A DNA stretch of 15,838 nt from Gammaproteobacteria bacterium (GCA_003514305.1 DORE01000218.1:1-15838); one strand, 5' to 3'. Positions 1 through 7,051 are shown, counted from the stretch's first letter. Notes: generated from the letters alone by a model not told the origin. Numbers and translations: made by a program.

Positions 1-66
1 AAAGGTGAGGTCCTTGATCTGGACGAAGCTATAGTTCCCAAACAACAGACGCCAGCCAGCAACTAA
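1..66 (+). CDS. rpsC: 30S ribosomal protein S3, C-terminal end (5' partial)
   Basis: Only the last 21 codons and the TAA stop are inside the window. The reading starts KGEVLDLDEA and ends in a Q/P/A/S-rich tail. S3 proteins have the sequence WIFKGE followed by a variable tail at this point, and rpsC lies directly before rplP in the S10 operon, so position and residues agree. S3 sits on the head of the small subunit at the mRNA entry channel. The tail is shorter and less basic than that of E. coli S3, which is a tolerated variable region. The identification depends strongly on gene order because so little is visible. Confidence 0.85.
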   Translation, partial: KGEVLDLDEAIVPKQQTPASN

Positions 67-93
67 GGAAATCGGTCTTAGAGGATTACAGAA

Positions 94-507
94 GTGCTAC
101 AACCTAAACGAACGAAATATCGCAAGATGATGAAAGGACGAAACCGCGGCCTATCTCATCGTGGAAGCAAGGTCGATTTTGGTGAATTTGGTCTCAAGGC
201 GGTATCCCGAGGCCGATTGACTGCCCGTCAGATTGAGGCCGCACGCCGTGCAATGACTCGAAAAGTAAAGCGTGGCGCGAAGATTTGGATTCGGGTATTC
301 CCTGATAAGCCTATCACTCAGAAGCCGCTGGAAGTACGACAAGGTAAGGGTAAAGGCTCAGTGGAATACTGGGTCGCCCAGATCCAGCCTGGCCGCATAA
401 TGTTCGAAATTGAAGGCGTCGATGAAGAGCTTGCGCGCGAGGCATTCGGCTTGGCATCGGCTAAATTGCCGTTCGACACGACTTTTGTGAAGCGTACAGT
501 GATGTAA
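94..507 (+). CDS. rplP: 50S ribosomal protein L16
   Basis: L16 binds 23S rRNA near the A site and peptidyl transferase centre of the large subunit. The protein is 137 residues, the usual length, and opens with the family signature MLQPKRTKYRK followed by KGRNRG. The interior WIRVFPDKPITQKP and GKGSVEYWVA segments are also typical. Translation starts at a GTG, 9 nt after a GAGG Shine-Dalgarno sequence (81-84). Starting at GTG gives exactly the conserved N-terminus, so no other start is needed. It lies 27 nt after rpsC and 43 nt before rpmC, as in the S10 operon of E. coli. Confidence 0.98.
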   Translation: MLQPKRTKYRKMMKGRNRGLSHRGSKVDFGEFGLKAVSRGRLTARQIEAARRAMTRKVKRGAKIWIRVFPDKPITQKPLEVRQGKGKGSVEYWVAQIQPGRIMFEIEGVDEELAREAFGLASAKLPFDTTFVKRTVM

Positions 508-550
508 TTAGCCTGGCTTGGCTACCAAAAAGAATTGCAAGGGCAGACAT

Positions 551-754
551 ATGAAAGCGAGTGAGTTAAGGGACCAATCTGTCGAGGAGCTGCAGTCTCA
601 TTTGCAGGATCTGTACAAAAATCAGTTCAACAACCGCATGCAGAGTGCGACAGGGCAACTTGGGCAGGTTCACCTGTTGAAGGCGGTCAAACGAGATATC
701 GCCCGGGTAAAAACTATCATTGCTGAAAAGCTGAAACATGCGAAAGGAACTTAA
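551..754 (+). CDS. rpmC: 50S ribosomal protein L29
   Basis: L29 is a small helical hairpin protein near the polypeptide exit tunnel, next to L23, where SRP and trigger factor dock. The chosen ATG gives 67 residues beginning MKASELRDQSVEEL, the usual L29 opening. The body has the expected two-helix pattern with VHLLKAVKRDIARVKT in the second helix. The frame is open upstream to a TTG at 518, but that would add eleven residues not found in the family. An AAGGGC sequence six nt before the ATG supports 551. It sits between rplP and rpsQ. Confidence 0.96.
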   Translation: MKASELRDQSVEELQSHLQDLYKNQFNNRMQSATGQLGQVHLLKAVKRDIARVKTIIAEKLKHAKGT

Positions 755-804
755 GTCATTTTGTGAGCATACACGGCTTACAAATGGGAAGAGTGAAATG
801 AATT

Positions 805-1098
805 ATGGTGGAAACTGATATGCAGAGTAGCCAGGAAGCTTCGGTAAAAACAGCGCGTACTGCAGCGGGCAGAGTGGTCAGCAACAAGATGGATAAGTCT
901 ATCGTTGTTCTTATTGAGCGCCGTGTAAAGCACCCTGTTTATGGCAAGATAATCAAAAGATCAACGAAGATTCATGCGCATGATGCCAACAATGATTGTG
1001 GCATTGGTGACGCAGTCACTATTCAGGAAGTTCGCCCATTGTCCAAGACGAAGTCATGGACACTTGTGTCAATCGATGAGCGGGCGACACAAATTTAG
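805..1098 (+). CDS. rpsQ: 30S ribosomal protein S17
   Basis: S17 is a primary 16S rRNA-binding protein of the OB-fold type needed for early small-subunit assembly. Diagnostic segments are GRVVSNKMDKSIVV, ERRVKHPVYGK, CGIGDAVTI and RPLSKTKSWTLV. The N-terminus is about 12 residues longer than in E. coli if the ATG at 805 is used (97 residues). That ATG has a GGGAAG sequence at 786-791. A second ATG at 820 also has a purine-rich site (GGTGG, 807-811) and would give 92 residues. The sequence does not decide between them. This is the last gene of the S10 operon in E. coli; here a 100-nt spacer follows. Confidence 0.96.
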   Translation: MVETDMQSSQEASVKTARTAAGRVVSNKMDKSIVVLIERRVKHPVYGKIIKRSTKIHAHDANNDCGIGDAVTIQEVRPLSKTKSWTLVSIDERATQI

Positions 1099-1108
1099 AT
1101 CAGCGTTT

Positions 1109-1136
1109 TTGGCTTCGCAGGGAATGCCTGTAATAG
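1109..1136 (+). promoter_or_regulatory. possible weak promoter before rplN (spc operon)
   Basis: The 100-nt rpsQ-rplN spacer is the longest inside the ribosomal block. E. coli has its spc promoter in the equivalent spacer. TTGGCT at 1109-1114 and TAATAG at 1131-1136, spaced 16 nt, are the best sigma70-like pair I can find. The -10 element matches consensus at only three positions, so this is suggestive only. Read-through from the S10 operon is the alternative. Confidence 0.2.
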
Positions 1137-1198
1137 CCGTTTAACGAAACAATTTATTGTCAGCGACTTCATCTGGAGTTGCGTGATGGAGCGAATCG

Positions 1199-1567
1199 AT
1201 GATTCAAGTTCAGTCTTACTTAGATGTTGCAGATAACAGCGGCGCACGCCGTGTTATGTGTATCAAAGTGCTCGGGGGCTCCCACCGTCGCTACGCGCGC
1301 ATCGGCGACATCATTAAGGTTACGGTGAAGGAAGCGATCCCTCGCGGTAAGGTAAAGAAGGGACAAGTGCTTACCGCTCTCGTGGTGCGAACAAAAAAAG
1401 GGGTTCGTCGCGGAGACGGTTCTTTGATCCGATTCGATGATAATGCTGCGATTTTGCTGAACAATCAGGAAGCGCCTATCGGTACGCGCGTTTTTGGTCC
1501 GGTAACTCGCGAACTTCGGAATGAAAAATTTATGCGTATCATATCGCTAGCCCCTGAAGTACTTTGA
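1199..1567 (+). CDS. rplN: 50S ribosomal protein L14
   Basis: L14 lies at the subunit interface, contacts 16S rRNA helix 14 and, with L19, forms an intersubunit bridge. It is also the docking site for the silencing factor RsfS. At 122 residues it is the standard length. The start MIQVQSYLDVADNSGARRVMC, the KGVRRGDGS loop and the GTRVFGPVTREL segment are family hallmarks. A GGAG sequence at 1188-1191 precedes the ATG by 7 nt. It is the first gene of the spc operon in E. coli and is followed 25 nt later by rplX. Confidence 0.98.
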   Translation: MIQVQSYLDVADNSGARRVMCIKVLGGSHRRYARIGDIIKVTVKEAIPRGKVKKGQVLTALVVRTKKGVRRGDGSLIRFDDNAAILLNNQEAPIGTRVFGPVTRELRNEKFMRIISLAPEVL

Positions 1568-1592
1568 CAGCAGGCTTAGAGAGAACCTTAGG

Positions 1593-1907
1593 ATGAACAA
1601 GTTAAAAAGAGATGATGAAGTGATTGTTGTCGCCGGCAAAGATAAGGGCAAGCGAGGAACGATTTCAAAGCTGGTCGGTGGCGATCGCGTAATTGTGGCT
1701 GGGGTCAATCTGGTCAAGCGCCATACCAAGCCAAACCCAAATATGGGTCAGCCGGGAGGCATTGTGGAGCGGGAAGCATCATTGCATATCTCTAACGTGG
1801 CGATTTTCAATTCAGAGACCAACAAGGCTGACCGAGTTGGTATCAAAATCCTTGAAGACGGCGACAAGAAGCGAGTATTCAAGTCGAATGGTCAGGACAT
1901 AGACTAG
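1593..1907 (+). CDS. rplX: 50S ribosomal protein L24
   Basis: L24 starts 50S assembly by binding the 5' part of 23S rRNA and sits at the tunnel exit. The 104-residue length is typical. The N-terminal KOW motif is visible as DDEVIVVAGKDKGKRGTI (residues 7-24), followed by VNLVKRHTKPNPNMGQPGG, a well-conserved loop. The C-terminal half (residues 60-104) has the expected HISNVAIFNSET and GIKILEDGDKKRVFK segments. It is followed by rplE after only 10 nt, which suggests translational coupling. Confidence 0.98.
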   Translation: MNKLKRDDEVIVVAGKDKGKRGTISKLVGGDRVIVAGVNLVKRHTKPNPNMGQPGGIVEREASLHISNVAIFNSETNKADRVGIKILEDGDKKRVFKSNGQDID

Positions 1908-1917
1908 GTTACTAATA

Positions 1918-2535
1918 ATGGCTCAGTTAAAGACATATTATAAGGAAGAAGTGATTCCCGCTTTGAGACAGCAGCTAGGGTTTGAGAACCCCATGCGGGT
2001 TCCGAAAATCACAAAAGTCACCCTGAATATGGGCCTTGGTGAAGCGGTGGCAGATAAGAAAATTCTCGAGGCTGCTACTGCAGACCTTGAGCAGATAAGT
2101 GGCCAGAAGGTTGTTGTGACCAAGGCCCGTAAGAGTATCGCTGGCTTTAAGATCCGCGAAGGTTGGCCAATTGGCTGTAAGGTTACGCTTCGAGGCGAAC
2201 GGATGTATGAATTCCTGGAACGCCTGGTAGATATCTCCATTCCGCGCATTCGAGATTTTCGAGGGTTGAATCCGAAAGCCTTTGACGGCAGAGGTAATTA
2301 TGCGATGGGCGTTACTGAGCAAATTATTTTTCCGGAAATAGACTACGATAAGATCGATAAACTGCGTGGTCTGGATATCACAATAACAACCACTGCTAGA
2401 GACGACGATGAAGGCCTAGCCTTATTGTCCGCGCTTCGATTTCCGTTTCGTGGAATGAGCCTTCAACAATCCGCCTCCGAAAAAGAAGACGCGCCTGCAG
2501 CTGCAGAGCCTGAAGCTGAAACTAAGGAGTCCTAA
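1918..2535 (+). CDS. rplE: 50S ribosomal protein L5 with extra acidic C-terminal tail
   Basis: L5 binds 5S rRNA and, with L18 and L25, forms the central protuberance; it also contacts P-site tRNA. The core (residues 1-178) is canonical, with YYKEEVIPAL, KITKVTLNMGLGEA, RKSIAGFKIREGWPIGCKVTLR, RDFRGLNPK and the usual ending LRFPFR. E. coli L5 ends at this last motif (179 residues). Here the frame runs on for about 27 residues rich in Ala, Glu, Pro and Ser, giving 205. The tail has no obvious fold and looks disordered. Its codons also contain the AAGGAG site (2524-2529) for rpsN. The start is an ATG ten nt after rplX. Confidence 0.98.
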   Translation: MAQLKTYYKEEVIPALRQQLGFENPMRVPKITKVTLNMGLGEAVADKKILEAATADLEQISGQKVVVTKARKSIAGFKIREGWPIGCKVTLRGERMYEFLERLVDISIPRIRDFRGLNPKAFDGRGNYAMGVTEQIIFPEIDYDKIDKLRGLDITITTTARDDDEGLALLSALRFPFRGMSLQQSASEKEDAPAAAEPEAETKES

Positions 2536-2539
2536 GAGA

Positions 2540-2845
2540 ATGGCGAAGAAATCAATGATAGCCAGAGAGAACAAGCGCGCTGCGACAGTCGCGAAATACG
2601 TGGAGAAACGTGCTGCTTTAAAGGCGATATTGAATAACTCCGGTGCCAGTGACGACGAGAAATGGGATGCGCAGATTAAGCTCCAGAAGCTCCCCCGCGA
2701 TGCGAGTCCTGTTCGTCAGCAACGTCGCTGCCGCATTACCGGCCGTCCCCATGGCGTCTATCGAAAATTTGGGCTTTGTCGTAACAAGCTGAGAGAAGCG
2801 GCCATGCGCGGAGATGTGCCGGGTTTAACCAAGGCCAGCTGGTAG
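2540..2845 (+). CDS. rpsN: 30S ribosomal protein S14, zinc-free long form
   Basis: S14 is a late-assembling protein of the small-subunit head, next to S3 and S10. The 101-residue length and the opening MAKKSMIARENKR mark the long form common in Gammaproteobacteria. The C-terminal signature is RCRITGRPHGVYRKFGLCRNKLRE, ending in LTKASW. The short zinc-binding form has a CxxC...CxxC set; this protein lacks it. The ATG follows the rplE stop by 4 nt, and its Shine-Dalgarno (2524-2529) lies inside rplE, so translation of the two genes is probably coupled. Confidence 0.98.
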   Translation: MAKKSMIARENKRAATVAKYVEKRAALKAILNNSGASDDEKWDAQIKLQKLPRDASPVRQQRRCRITGRPHGVYRKFGLCRNKLREAAMRGDVPGLTKASW

Positions 2846-2870
2846 CTAGCAATCAGGCAGGAAGAAAATT

Positions 2871-3266
2871 ATGAGCATGTCAGACCCAATCGCAGATTTC
2901 TTGACTCGCATTCGCAATGCCCAGATGGCGAAGATGCCTGAGGTAAGCTGCCCGTCGTCCAAGATAAAGGTGGCAATAAGTGAAGTGCTCGAATCCGAGG
3001 GCTACATAAGAGGCTTTGCGGTGCGGGAAGTGGCTGGTAAGCAAGTTCTAAATGTGGATTTGAAGTACTTTCGCGGCAAGCCGGTAATTGAAGAAATTCA
3101 GCGGGTGAGCCGCCCCGGGCTGCGTAATTATAAAGGCTCAGAAGATATCCCAAAAAATCGAGCAGGCTTGGGTATCGCTATCCTTTCTACTAACAAAGGA
3201 TTGATGACTGACAAGCAGGCAGTCGCTGCCGGTATTGGTGGTGAGGTGCTTTGCACTGTGTTCTGA
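2871..3266 (+). CDS. rpsH: 30S ribosomal protein S8
   Basis: S8 is a primary binder of 16S rRNA helix 21. In E. coli it is also the feedback repressor of the spc operon, acting on mRNA near rplE. The protein has 131 residues, near the usual 130. Hallmarks are SDPIADFLTRIRNAQ at the N-terminus, GYIRGF in the middle, and the C-terminal SRPGLRNY...GLGIAILSTNKGLMTDKQA...GGEVLCTVF. The ATG at 2871 has GGAAG at 2860-2864; an in-frame ATG at 2877 would give the E. coli-like MSDPIAD start and cannot be excluded. I could not identify an S8 target hairpin at the 10-nt rplX-rplE junction by eye. Confidence 0.98.
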   Translation: MSMSDPIADFLTRIRNAQMAKMPEVSCPSSKIKVAISEVLESEGYIRGFAVREVAGKQVLNVDLKYFRGKPVIEEIQRVSRPGLRNYKGSEDIPKNRAGLGIAILSTNKGLMTDKQAVAAGIGGEVLCTVF

Positions 3267-3304
3267 GCAGTGGCTCGGATAACTAGGAATAGAGTGACGC
3301 AACG

Positions 3305-3838
3305 ATGTCGAGAATAGCAAACGCTCCGATCGAGGTTCCCAAGGGTGTGGACACGACCCTTTCGGATTCTGTGATTTCGGTTAAGGGAAGTAAAGGAAAT
3401 CTGCAACTTGAACTGCATGAGTTAGTTGTAGTTGCACATGACGGTGATGCTTTGAAGGTGTCAGCAAAAGACGAATCTCGCCAGGCCGGCGCACTGGCCG
3501 GGACCTTTCGTTCGCTCATCAACAACATGGTTGTTGGTGTCAGCGAGGGTTTCCAACGAAAACTTGAACTTCAAGGCGTCGGCTATCGCGCGAAAGCTCA
3601 GGGAAAGACGGTGAATCTTACGGTTGGCTACTCGCATCCGATAGACTACGCGCTCCCTGAAGGCGTGACCGCAGACACACCTTCACAAACTGAAATCGTC
3701 ATCTCGGGCGCTGACAAACAGTTGGTGGGCCAGGTCGCCGCAGAGATCAGGGAATTTCGTCCACCTGAGCCATACAAAGGCAAAGGTATTCGTTACGCCG
3801 ACGAGCGTGTTTATCGTAAAGAAGCGAAAAAGAAATAG
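3305..3838 (+). CDS. rplF: 50S ribosomal protein L6
   Basis: L6 binds 23S rRNA helix 97 near the sarcin-ricin loop and the factor-binding site. The length of 177 residues equals that of E. coli L6. The protein has two homologous domains: residues 1-80, with MSRIANAPIEVPKGV and GTFRSLINNMVVGVSEGF at the boundary, and residues 83-177, with GVGYRAKAQGKTVNLTVGYSHP and the ending KGKGIRYADERVYRKEAKKK. The start codon is an ATG 38 nt after rpsH, with an AGGAAT sequence somewhat far upstream. No anomaly was seen. Confidence 0.98.
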   Translation: MSRIANAPIEVPKGVDTTLSDSVISVKGSKGNLQLELHELVVVAHDGDALKVSAKDESRQAGALAGTFRSLINNMVVGVSEGFQRKLELQGVGYRAKAQGKTVNLTVGYSHPIDYALPEGVTADTPSQTEIVISGADKQLVGQVAAEIREFRPPEPYKGKGIRYADERVYRKEAKKK

Positions 3839-3848
3839 GGGCAAGGCT

Positions 3849-4199
3849 ATGAACGTTAAAAAAGGGGTGCGTCGACGCCGTGCCAAACGAGCGAGAGCCA
3901 AAATTAGCGAACTTCGTATGAACCGTCTTTGTGTATTTCGTTCGCCCCGACATATCTATGCACAGGTTATATCGCCGGAAGGCGACAAGGTTATCGCCAG
4001 TGCATCAACCGTCGAGAAAGTAAATCGCGCAGAGGCCACTGGAAATGTGGATGCGGCCGGCAAGGTTGGCAAGATGATCGCGGAACGGGCGAAAGCTGCT
4101 GGTATTGAGAGCGTGGCGTTCGACCGGTCCGGCTATGCCTATCACGGTCGCGTAAAGGCACTTGCTGACGCCGCCCGTGAAGGCGGGCTACAGTTCTAA
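3849..4199 (+). CDS. rplR: 50S ribosomal protein L18
   Basis: L18 binds 5S rRNA and carries it to the large subunit together with L5. From the ATG at 3849 it has 116 residues, one fewer than E. coli. The N-terminus is a very basic rRNA-binding arm (VKKGVRRRRAKRARAK). It is followed by RLCVFRSPRHIYAQVI and the C-terminal YHGRVKALADAAREGGLQF, both diagnostic. The frame is open upstream to 3807 inside rplF, but the extra residues are not part of the family. An AAGG sequence at 3843-3846 lies close before the ATG, and the spacing to the rplF stop is 10 nt. Confidence 0.97.
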   Translation: MNVKKGVRRRRAKRARAKISELRMNRLCVFRSPRHIYAQVISPEGDKVIASASTVEKVNRAEATGNVDAAGKVGKMIAERAKAAGIESVAFDRSGYAYHGRVKALADAAREGGLQF

Positions 4200-4223
4200 A
4201 AGATTTAAATAAAGGTTTTTAAT

Positions 4224-4733
4224 ATGGCATTCAAAAACGAGCCAGGGAAAAACGAAGAGGGCCTGCAGGAAAAGCTCATCCAAGTTAACCGGGTGGCAAA
4301 AGTAGTTAAAGGCGGGCGGATCTTTGGCTTTACCGCGTTGACGGCGGTTGGTGACGGTAATGGTCGGGTGGGCTTCGGCCGTGGCAAGGCCCGCGAGGTA
4401 CCACTGGCGATCCAGAAGGCGATGGAATCAGCTCGGCGCAATATGATTAATGTGGGTCTCGACGGCCATACTTTGCAGTATCCTATAAAAGCTCGACATG
4501 GCGCTTCTCGGGTATATATGCAGCCTGCTTCAGAAGGTACTGGAGTCATTGCTGGCGGCGCAATGCGTGCCATCTTAGAGCTGGCGGGAGTGCAGAATGT
4601 TTTGGCGAAGTGCTATGGATCGACCAATCCGGTTAATGTGGTTTACGCTACCTTCAAAGGGCTTCGGGATATGCGCGCTCCAGAGGACATTGCGGCGAAG
4701 CGCGGCAAGACGGTAGAGGAGCTTGTCGGTTAA
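4224..4733 (+). CDS. rpsE: 30S ribosomal protein S5
   Basis: S5 forms part of the mRNA entry channel with S3 and S4 and influences decoding accuracy. The protein has 169 residues, close to the E. coli length. The N-terminal double-stranded RNA-binding-like domain includes LIQVNRVAKVVKGGRIFGFTAL and GDGNGRVGFGRGKAREVP. The C-terminal domain has ASEGTGVIAGGAMRAILELAGVQNVLAK and ends RGKTVEELVG. The loop around KVVKGG, where spectinomycin-resistance changes occur in E. coli, looks wild type. AAAGG at 4211-4215 precedes the ATG by 8 nt. Confidence 0.98.
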   Translation: MAFKNEPGKNEEGLQEKLIQVNRVAKVVKGGRIFGFTALTAVGDGNGRVGFGRGKAREVPLAIQKAMESARRNMINVGLDGHTLQYPIKARHGASRVYMQPASEGTGVIAGGAMRAILELAGVQNVLAKCYGSTNPVNVVYATFKGLRDMRAPEDIAAKRGKTVEELVG

Positions 4734-4775
4734 CATCCGACACATGATAATTGATATGAACACTAGTAAAAGACG

Positions 4776-4961
4776 ATGGCCAAAAATAAAGAGACAGTCA
4801 AAATAACATTGGTTCGAAGCCCAATCGGCTCACTTCCCAAGCACAAGCTTTGCTTGAACGGGCTCGGTTTGCGCCGTATGCACCAAACTGTTGAAGTGGA
4901 AGACACTCCCGCCGTTCGGGGCATGATCAATAAGATCAGCTATCTGCTGGCCGTAGAGTAG
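4776..4961 (+). CDS. rpmD: 50S ribosomal protein L30
   Basis: L30 is a small 23S rRNA-binding protein of the large subunit. It has 61 residues, within the usual 58-62. The family pattern VKITLVRSPIGSLPKHK, then LGLRRMHQTVEVEDTPAVRGMINKISYLL, is complete. The Shine-Dalgarno region is weak (only an AGACG-type purine stretch near 4771), so initiation may depend on ribosomes arriving from rpsE, 42 nt upstream. The position between rpsE and rplO is the standard spc order. Confidence 0.97.
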   Translation: MAKNKETVKITLVRSPIGSLPKHKLCLNGLGLRRMHQTVEVEDTPAVRGMINKISYLLAVE

Positions 4962-4986
4962 GCAAACAAGAAACTAGGTAATAGCT

Positions 4987-5490
4987 ATGCATCTGAATAA
5001 TTTAAGTCCTGCAGAAGGCAGCACTAAAGCAAAAAAGCGCGTCGGTCGTGGGATCGGCTCTGGCTCGGGGAAAACCTGCGGGTCTGGACACAAGGGTCAG
5101 AAGTCTAGGAGCGGAGGCACTGTTCGTCCGGGGTTTGAGGGCGGTCAAATGCCCTTGCAGATGCGCCTGCCTAAGTACGGCTTCTCATCTCGCGTAGGTC
5201 GCGTCACTGCAGAGGTTCGCAGTGCAGAGTTGAACAAGGTCGAAGGAGAGACAGTAAACCTTGAAAGCTTGCGAAAGGCGGGCTTGATTAATACATCGAT
5301 CAAGCGCGTCAAAATTATGCTGTCCGGCGAGATTACTCGAAAGTTGAATGTGGAGGGTATGCGCGTCAGTAAAGGGGCAAAGGCGGCGATTGAAAAAGCC
5401 GGCGGTAGCGTGGCCGAGTTTGTTGAGGAGAAACCCACCAGACTGACCAAAAAAGCAGCCCCAGCTTCCAGCGGGGCAGTCGCTGAGTGA
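4987..5490 (+). CDS. rplO: 50S ribosomal protein L15 with C-terminal extension
   Basis: L15 is a late-assembling protein that threads a long basic loop into 23S rRNA. The N-terminus MHLNNLSPAEGS, the Gly-rich RVGRGIGSGSGKT...GHKGQKSRSGG region (about residues 18-44) and FEGGQMPLQMRLPKYGF are diagnostic. The globular C-terminal half ends with SKGAKAAIEKAGGSV near residue 142, where E. coli L15 (144 residues) also ends. About 22 more residues follow here, mixing Lys, Ala and Glu, for a total of 167. The tail has no recognisable motif. secY follows after 50 nt. Confidence 0.98.
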   Translation: MHLNNLSPAEGSTKAKKRVGRGIGSGSGKTCGSGHKGQKSRSGGTVRPGFEGGQMPLQMRLPKYGFSSRVGRVTAEVRSAELNKVEGETVNLESLRKAGLINTSIKRVKIMLSGEITRKLNVEGMRVSKGAKAAIEKAGGSVAEFVEEKPTRLTKKAAPASSGAVAE

Positions 5491-5540
5491 AGCGCGGTCT
5501 GGTTTAAAAAGATAAAGCAACTTGAAATTGAATAGCTGAG

Positions 5541-6866
5541 ATGGCAAACAAACCAAACATCAACCCGGAAAGCATCGGCGCAGGGCTCGGTGAGCTCAAA
5601 TCCCGCCTGTTTTTTCTGCTGTTCGCTATTTTTGTGTATCGCACTGGCACTCACATTCCGGTTCCAGGAATTGATCCTATGCAGTTACAAGCATTTTTTA
5701 ATCAGAATGAGGGGACTTTTGCGGATCTCTTCAACATGTTTTCGGGCGGTGCCTTGGAGCGTATGAGCATTGTGGCGCTCGGTATCATGCCCTATATATC
5801 AGCTTCTATTATCATGCAGTTATTGACGGCGGTTAGCCCGCAACTGGATCAGTTAAAAAAAGAAGGCGAATCAGGGCGGAGAAAGATTACGCAGTACACT
5901 CGGTATGGTGCTTTGGTTCTTGCAACGGTGCAGGGAACCGGAATGACCGTCGGCTTGCTTGCGCCGATGGCCTACAGCCCAGGGGTTCTATTCAACCTGA
6001 CCGCGATAATATCGTTGGTAACCGGTGCGATGTTTCTGATGTGGTTAGGTGAGCAGATTACGGAGAAAGGTATTGGTAACGGGATTTCCATGCTGATCTT
6101 TGCGGGTATCGTCGCCGGTTTCCCGGCTGCAGTCGGGACATCGCTTACGCAAGCTTATGAAGGCCAAATCAGCGGTGTACTTTTACTGGTAGTAGGTATT
6201 ATTGCCATCGGCGTCGTGGCCTGCATAATTTATGTGGAGCGCGCGCAGCGCCGTATTACCGTGAATTATGCGAAGCGACAACAGGGTCGTCGAATGTATC
6301 AGGCTCAGGCCAGCCATCTGCCTCTGAAGATCAACATGGCAGGAGTGATTCCGGCGATTTTTGCCAGCAGTATCCTGTTATTTCCTGCTTCCCTGGGTCA
6401 ATGGTTCGGTCAGTCTGAGGGCGCTGAGTGGCTGCAGGATTTGGCTCTGTTGATCGGGCCGGGGCAGCCTTTGTATATCATTATTTTCAGCGCAATGATT
6501 ATTTTCTTCTGCTTCTTTTATACCGCACTGGTGTTTAACCCGCGCGACGTTGCAGAAAACCTAAAGCGGTCGGGTGCGTTTATCCCCGGTATTCGTCCGG
6601 GAGAGCAGACGGCAAAGTATATTGATGGCGTCATAACCCGCTTGACGATGTTCGGTGCGGTTTACATCACGCTTGTTTGTCTTCTGCCAAATTTTATGCA
6701 GATGCTCGCTAATGTCCCCTTTAATCTTGGTGGAACAGCACTTTTGATTTCAGTAGTGGTAACTATGGACTTCTGGTCGCAAGTGCAATCTCACCTTATG
6801 TCGCATCAATATGATTCGGTGATGAAGAAGTCGAAATTAGGGAACTACGGGCGCAATAGCGTTTAG
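5541..6866 (+). CDS. secY: preprotein translocase subunit SecY
   Basis: SecY is the channel of the SecYEG translocon in the inner membrane, exporting unfolded preproteins with SecA and inserting membrane proteins with SRP. The 441-residue protein shows about ten hydrophobic segments, roughly at 21-35, 74-98, 122-140, 152-172, 180-198, 212-232, 265-285, 310-332, 367-388 and 395-412. Family motifs include GTHIPVPGID (36-45), ALGIMPYISASIIMQLL (79-95), the cytoplasmic loop with VNYAKRQQGRRMY, and NLKRSGAFIPGIRPG. Arg352 in the last motif corresponds to the functionally critical Arg357 of E. coli. The ATG at 5541 gives the conserved N-terminus. It is in its usual place between rplO and rpmJ. Confidence 0.98.
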   Translation: MANKPNINPESIGAGLGELKSRLFFLLFAIFVYRTGTHIPVPGIDPMQLQAFFNQNEGTFADLFNMFSGGALERMSIVALGIMPYISASIIMQLLTAVSPQLDQLKKEGESGRRKITQYTRYGALVLATVQGTGMTVGLLAPMAYSPGVLFNLTAIISLVTGAMFLMWLGEQITEKGIGNGISMLIFAGIVAGFPAAVGTSLTQAYEGQISGVLLLVVGIIAIGVVACIIYVERAQRRITVNYAKRQQGRRMYQAQASHLPLKINMAGVIPAIFASSILLFPASLGQWFGQSEGAEWLQDLALLIGPGQPLYIIIFSAMIIFFCFFYTALVFNPRDVAENLKRSGAFIPGIRPGEQTAKYIDGVITRLTMFGAVYITLVCLLPNFMQMLANVPFNLGGTALLISVVVTMDFWSQVQSHLMSHQYDSVMKKSKLGNYGRNSV

Positions 6867-6892
6867 ATAAATTAGATAATGAATAAGACGTT

Positions 6893-6917
6893 CGGTGCCC
6901 AAGCGCGCTTTGCGCCG
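6893..6917 (+). promoter_or_regulatory. small GC-rich hairpin in the secY-rpmJ spacer
   Basis: CGGTGC (6893-6898) can pair with GCGCCG (6912-6917), giving six base pairs with one G-U and a 13-nt loop that itself contains the palindrome AGCGCGCT. No T-run follows, so it is not a standard intrinsic terminator. It may be an mRNA processing or stability structure between secY and rpmJ, or chance. Confidence 0.25.
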
Positions 6918-6934
6918 TCGATTGGAGATATGAG

Positions 6935-7051
6935 ATGAAAGTACGAGCATCAGTAAAAAAAATTTGCCGTAATTGTAAGGTGATCAAACGTAACGGTTCG
7001 GTACGGGTGATTTGTAGTGCGGAGCCTCGACACAAGCAGCGTCAAGGCTAA
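6935..7051 (+). CDS. rpmJ: 50S ribosomal protein L36, zinc-binding form
   Basis: L36 is the smallest bacterial ribosomal protein and binds 23S rRNA through a zinc ribbon. The 38-residue reading starts MKVRASVKKICRNCK. Cys11, Cys14, Cys27 and His33 form the C-x2-C-x12-C-x5-H zinc site, so this is the zinc-containing version rather than the zinc-free paralogue used in zinc starvation. A GGAG sequence at 6924-6927 precedes the ATG by 7 nt. The gene lies between secY and rpsM, the normal boundary of the spc and alpha operons. Confidence 0.97.
   Translation: MKVRASVKKICRNCKVIKRNGSVRVICSAEPRHKQRQG

Noticed and set aside
784..801. Five-codon mini-ORF (MGRVK) just before rpsQ
   Set aside because: It is too short, has no ribosome-binding site, and coincides with the purine-rich site that serves rpsQ; chance is the simplest explanation.
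1908..1917. S8 repressor-binding structure at the rplX-rplE junction
   Set aside because: E. coli has its S8 target near here, but I could not find a convincing matching helix by eye; a covariance-model search would be decisive.
5145..5654. Minus-strand open frame of 169 codons opposite rplO and secY
   Set aside because: It lies wholly opposite two certain genes, has no recognisable domain, and its residues look like a mirror of ribosomal codon usage.
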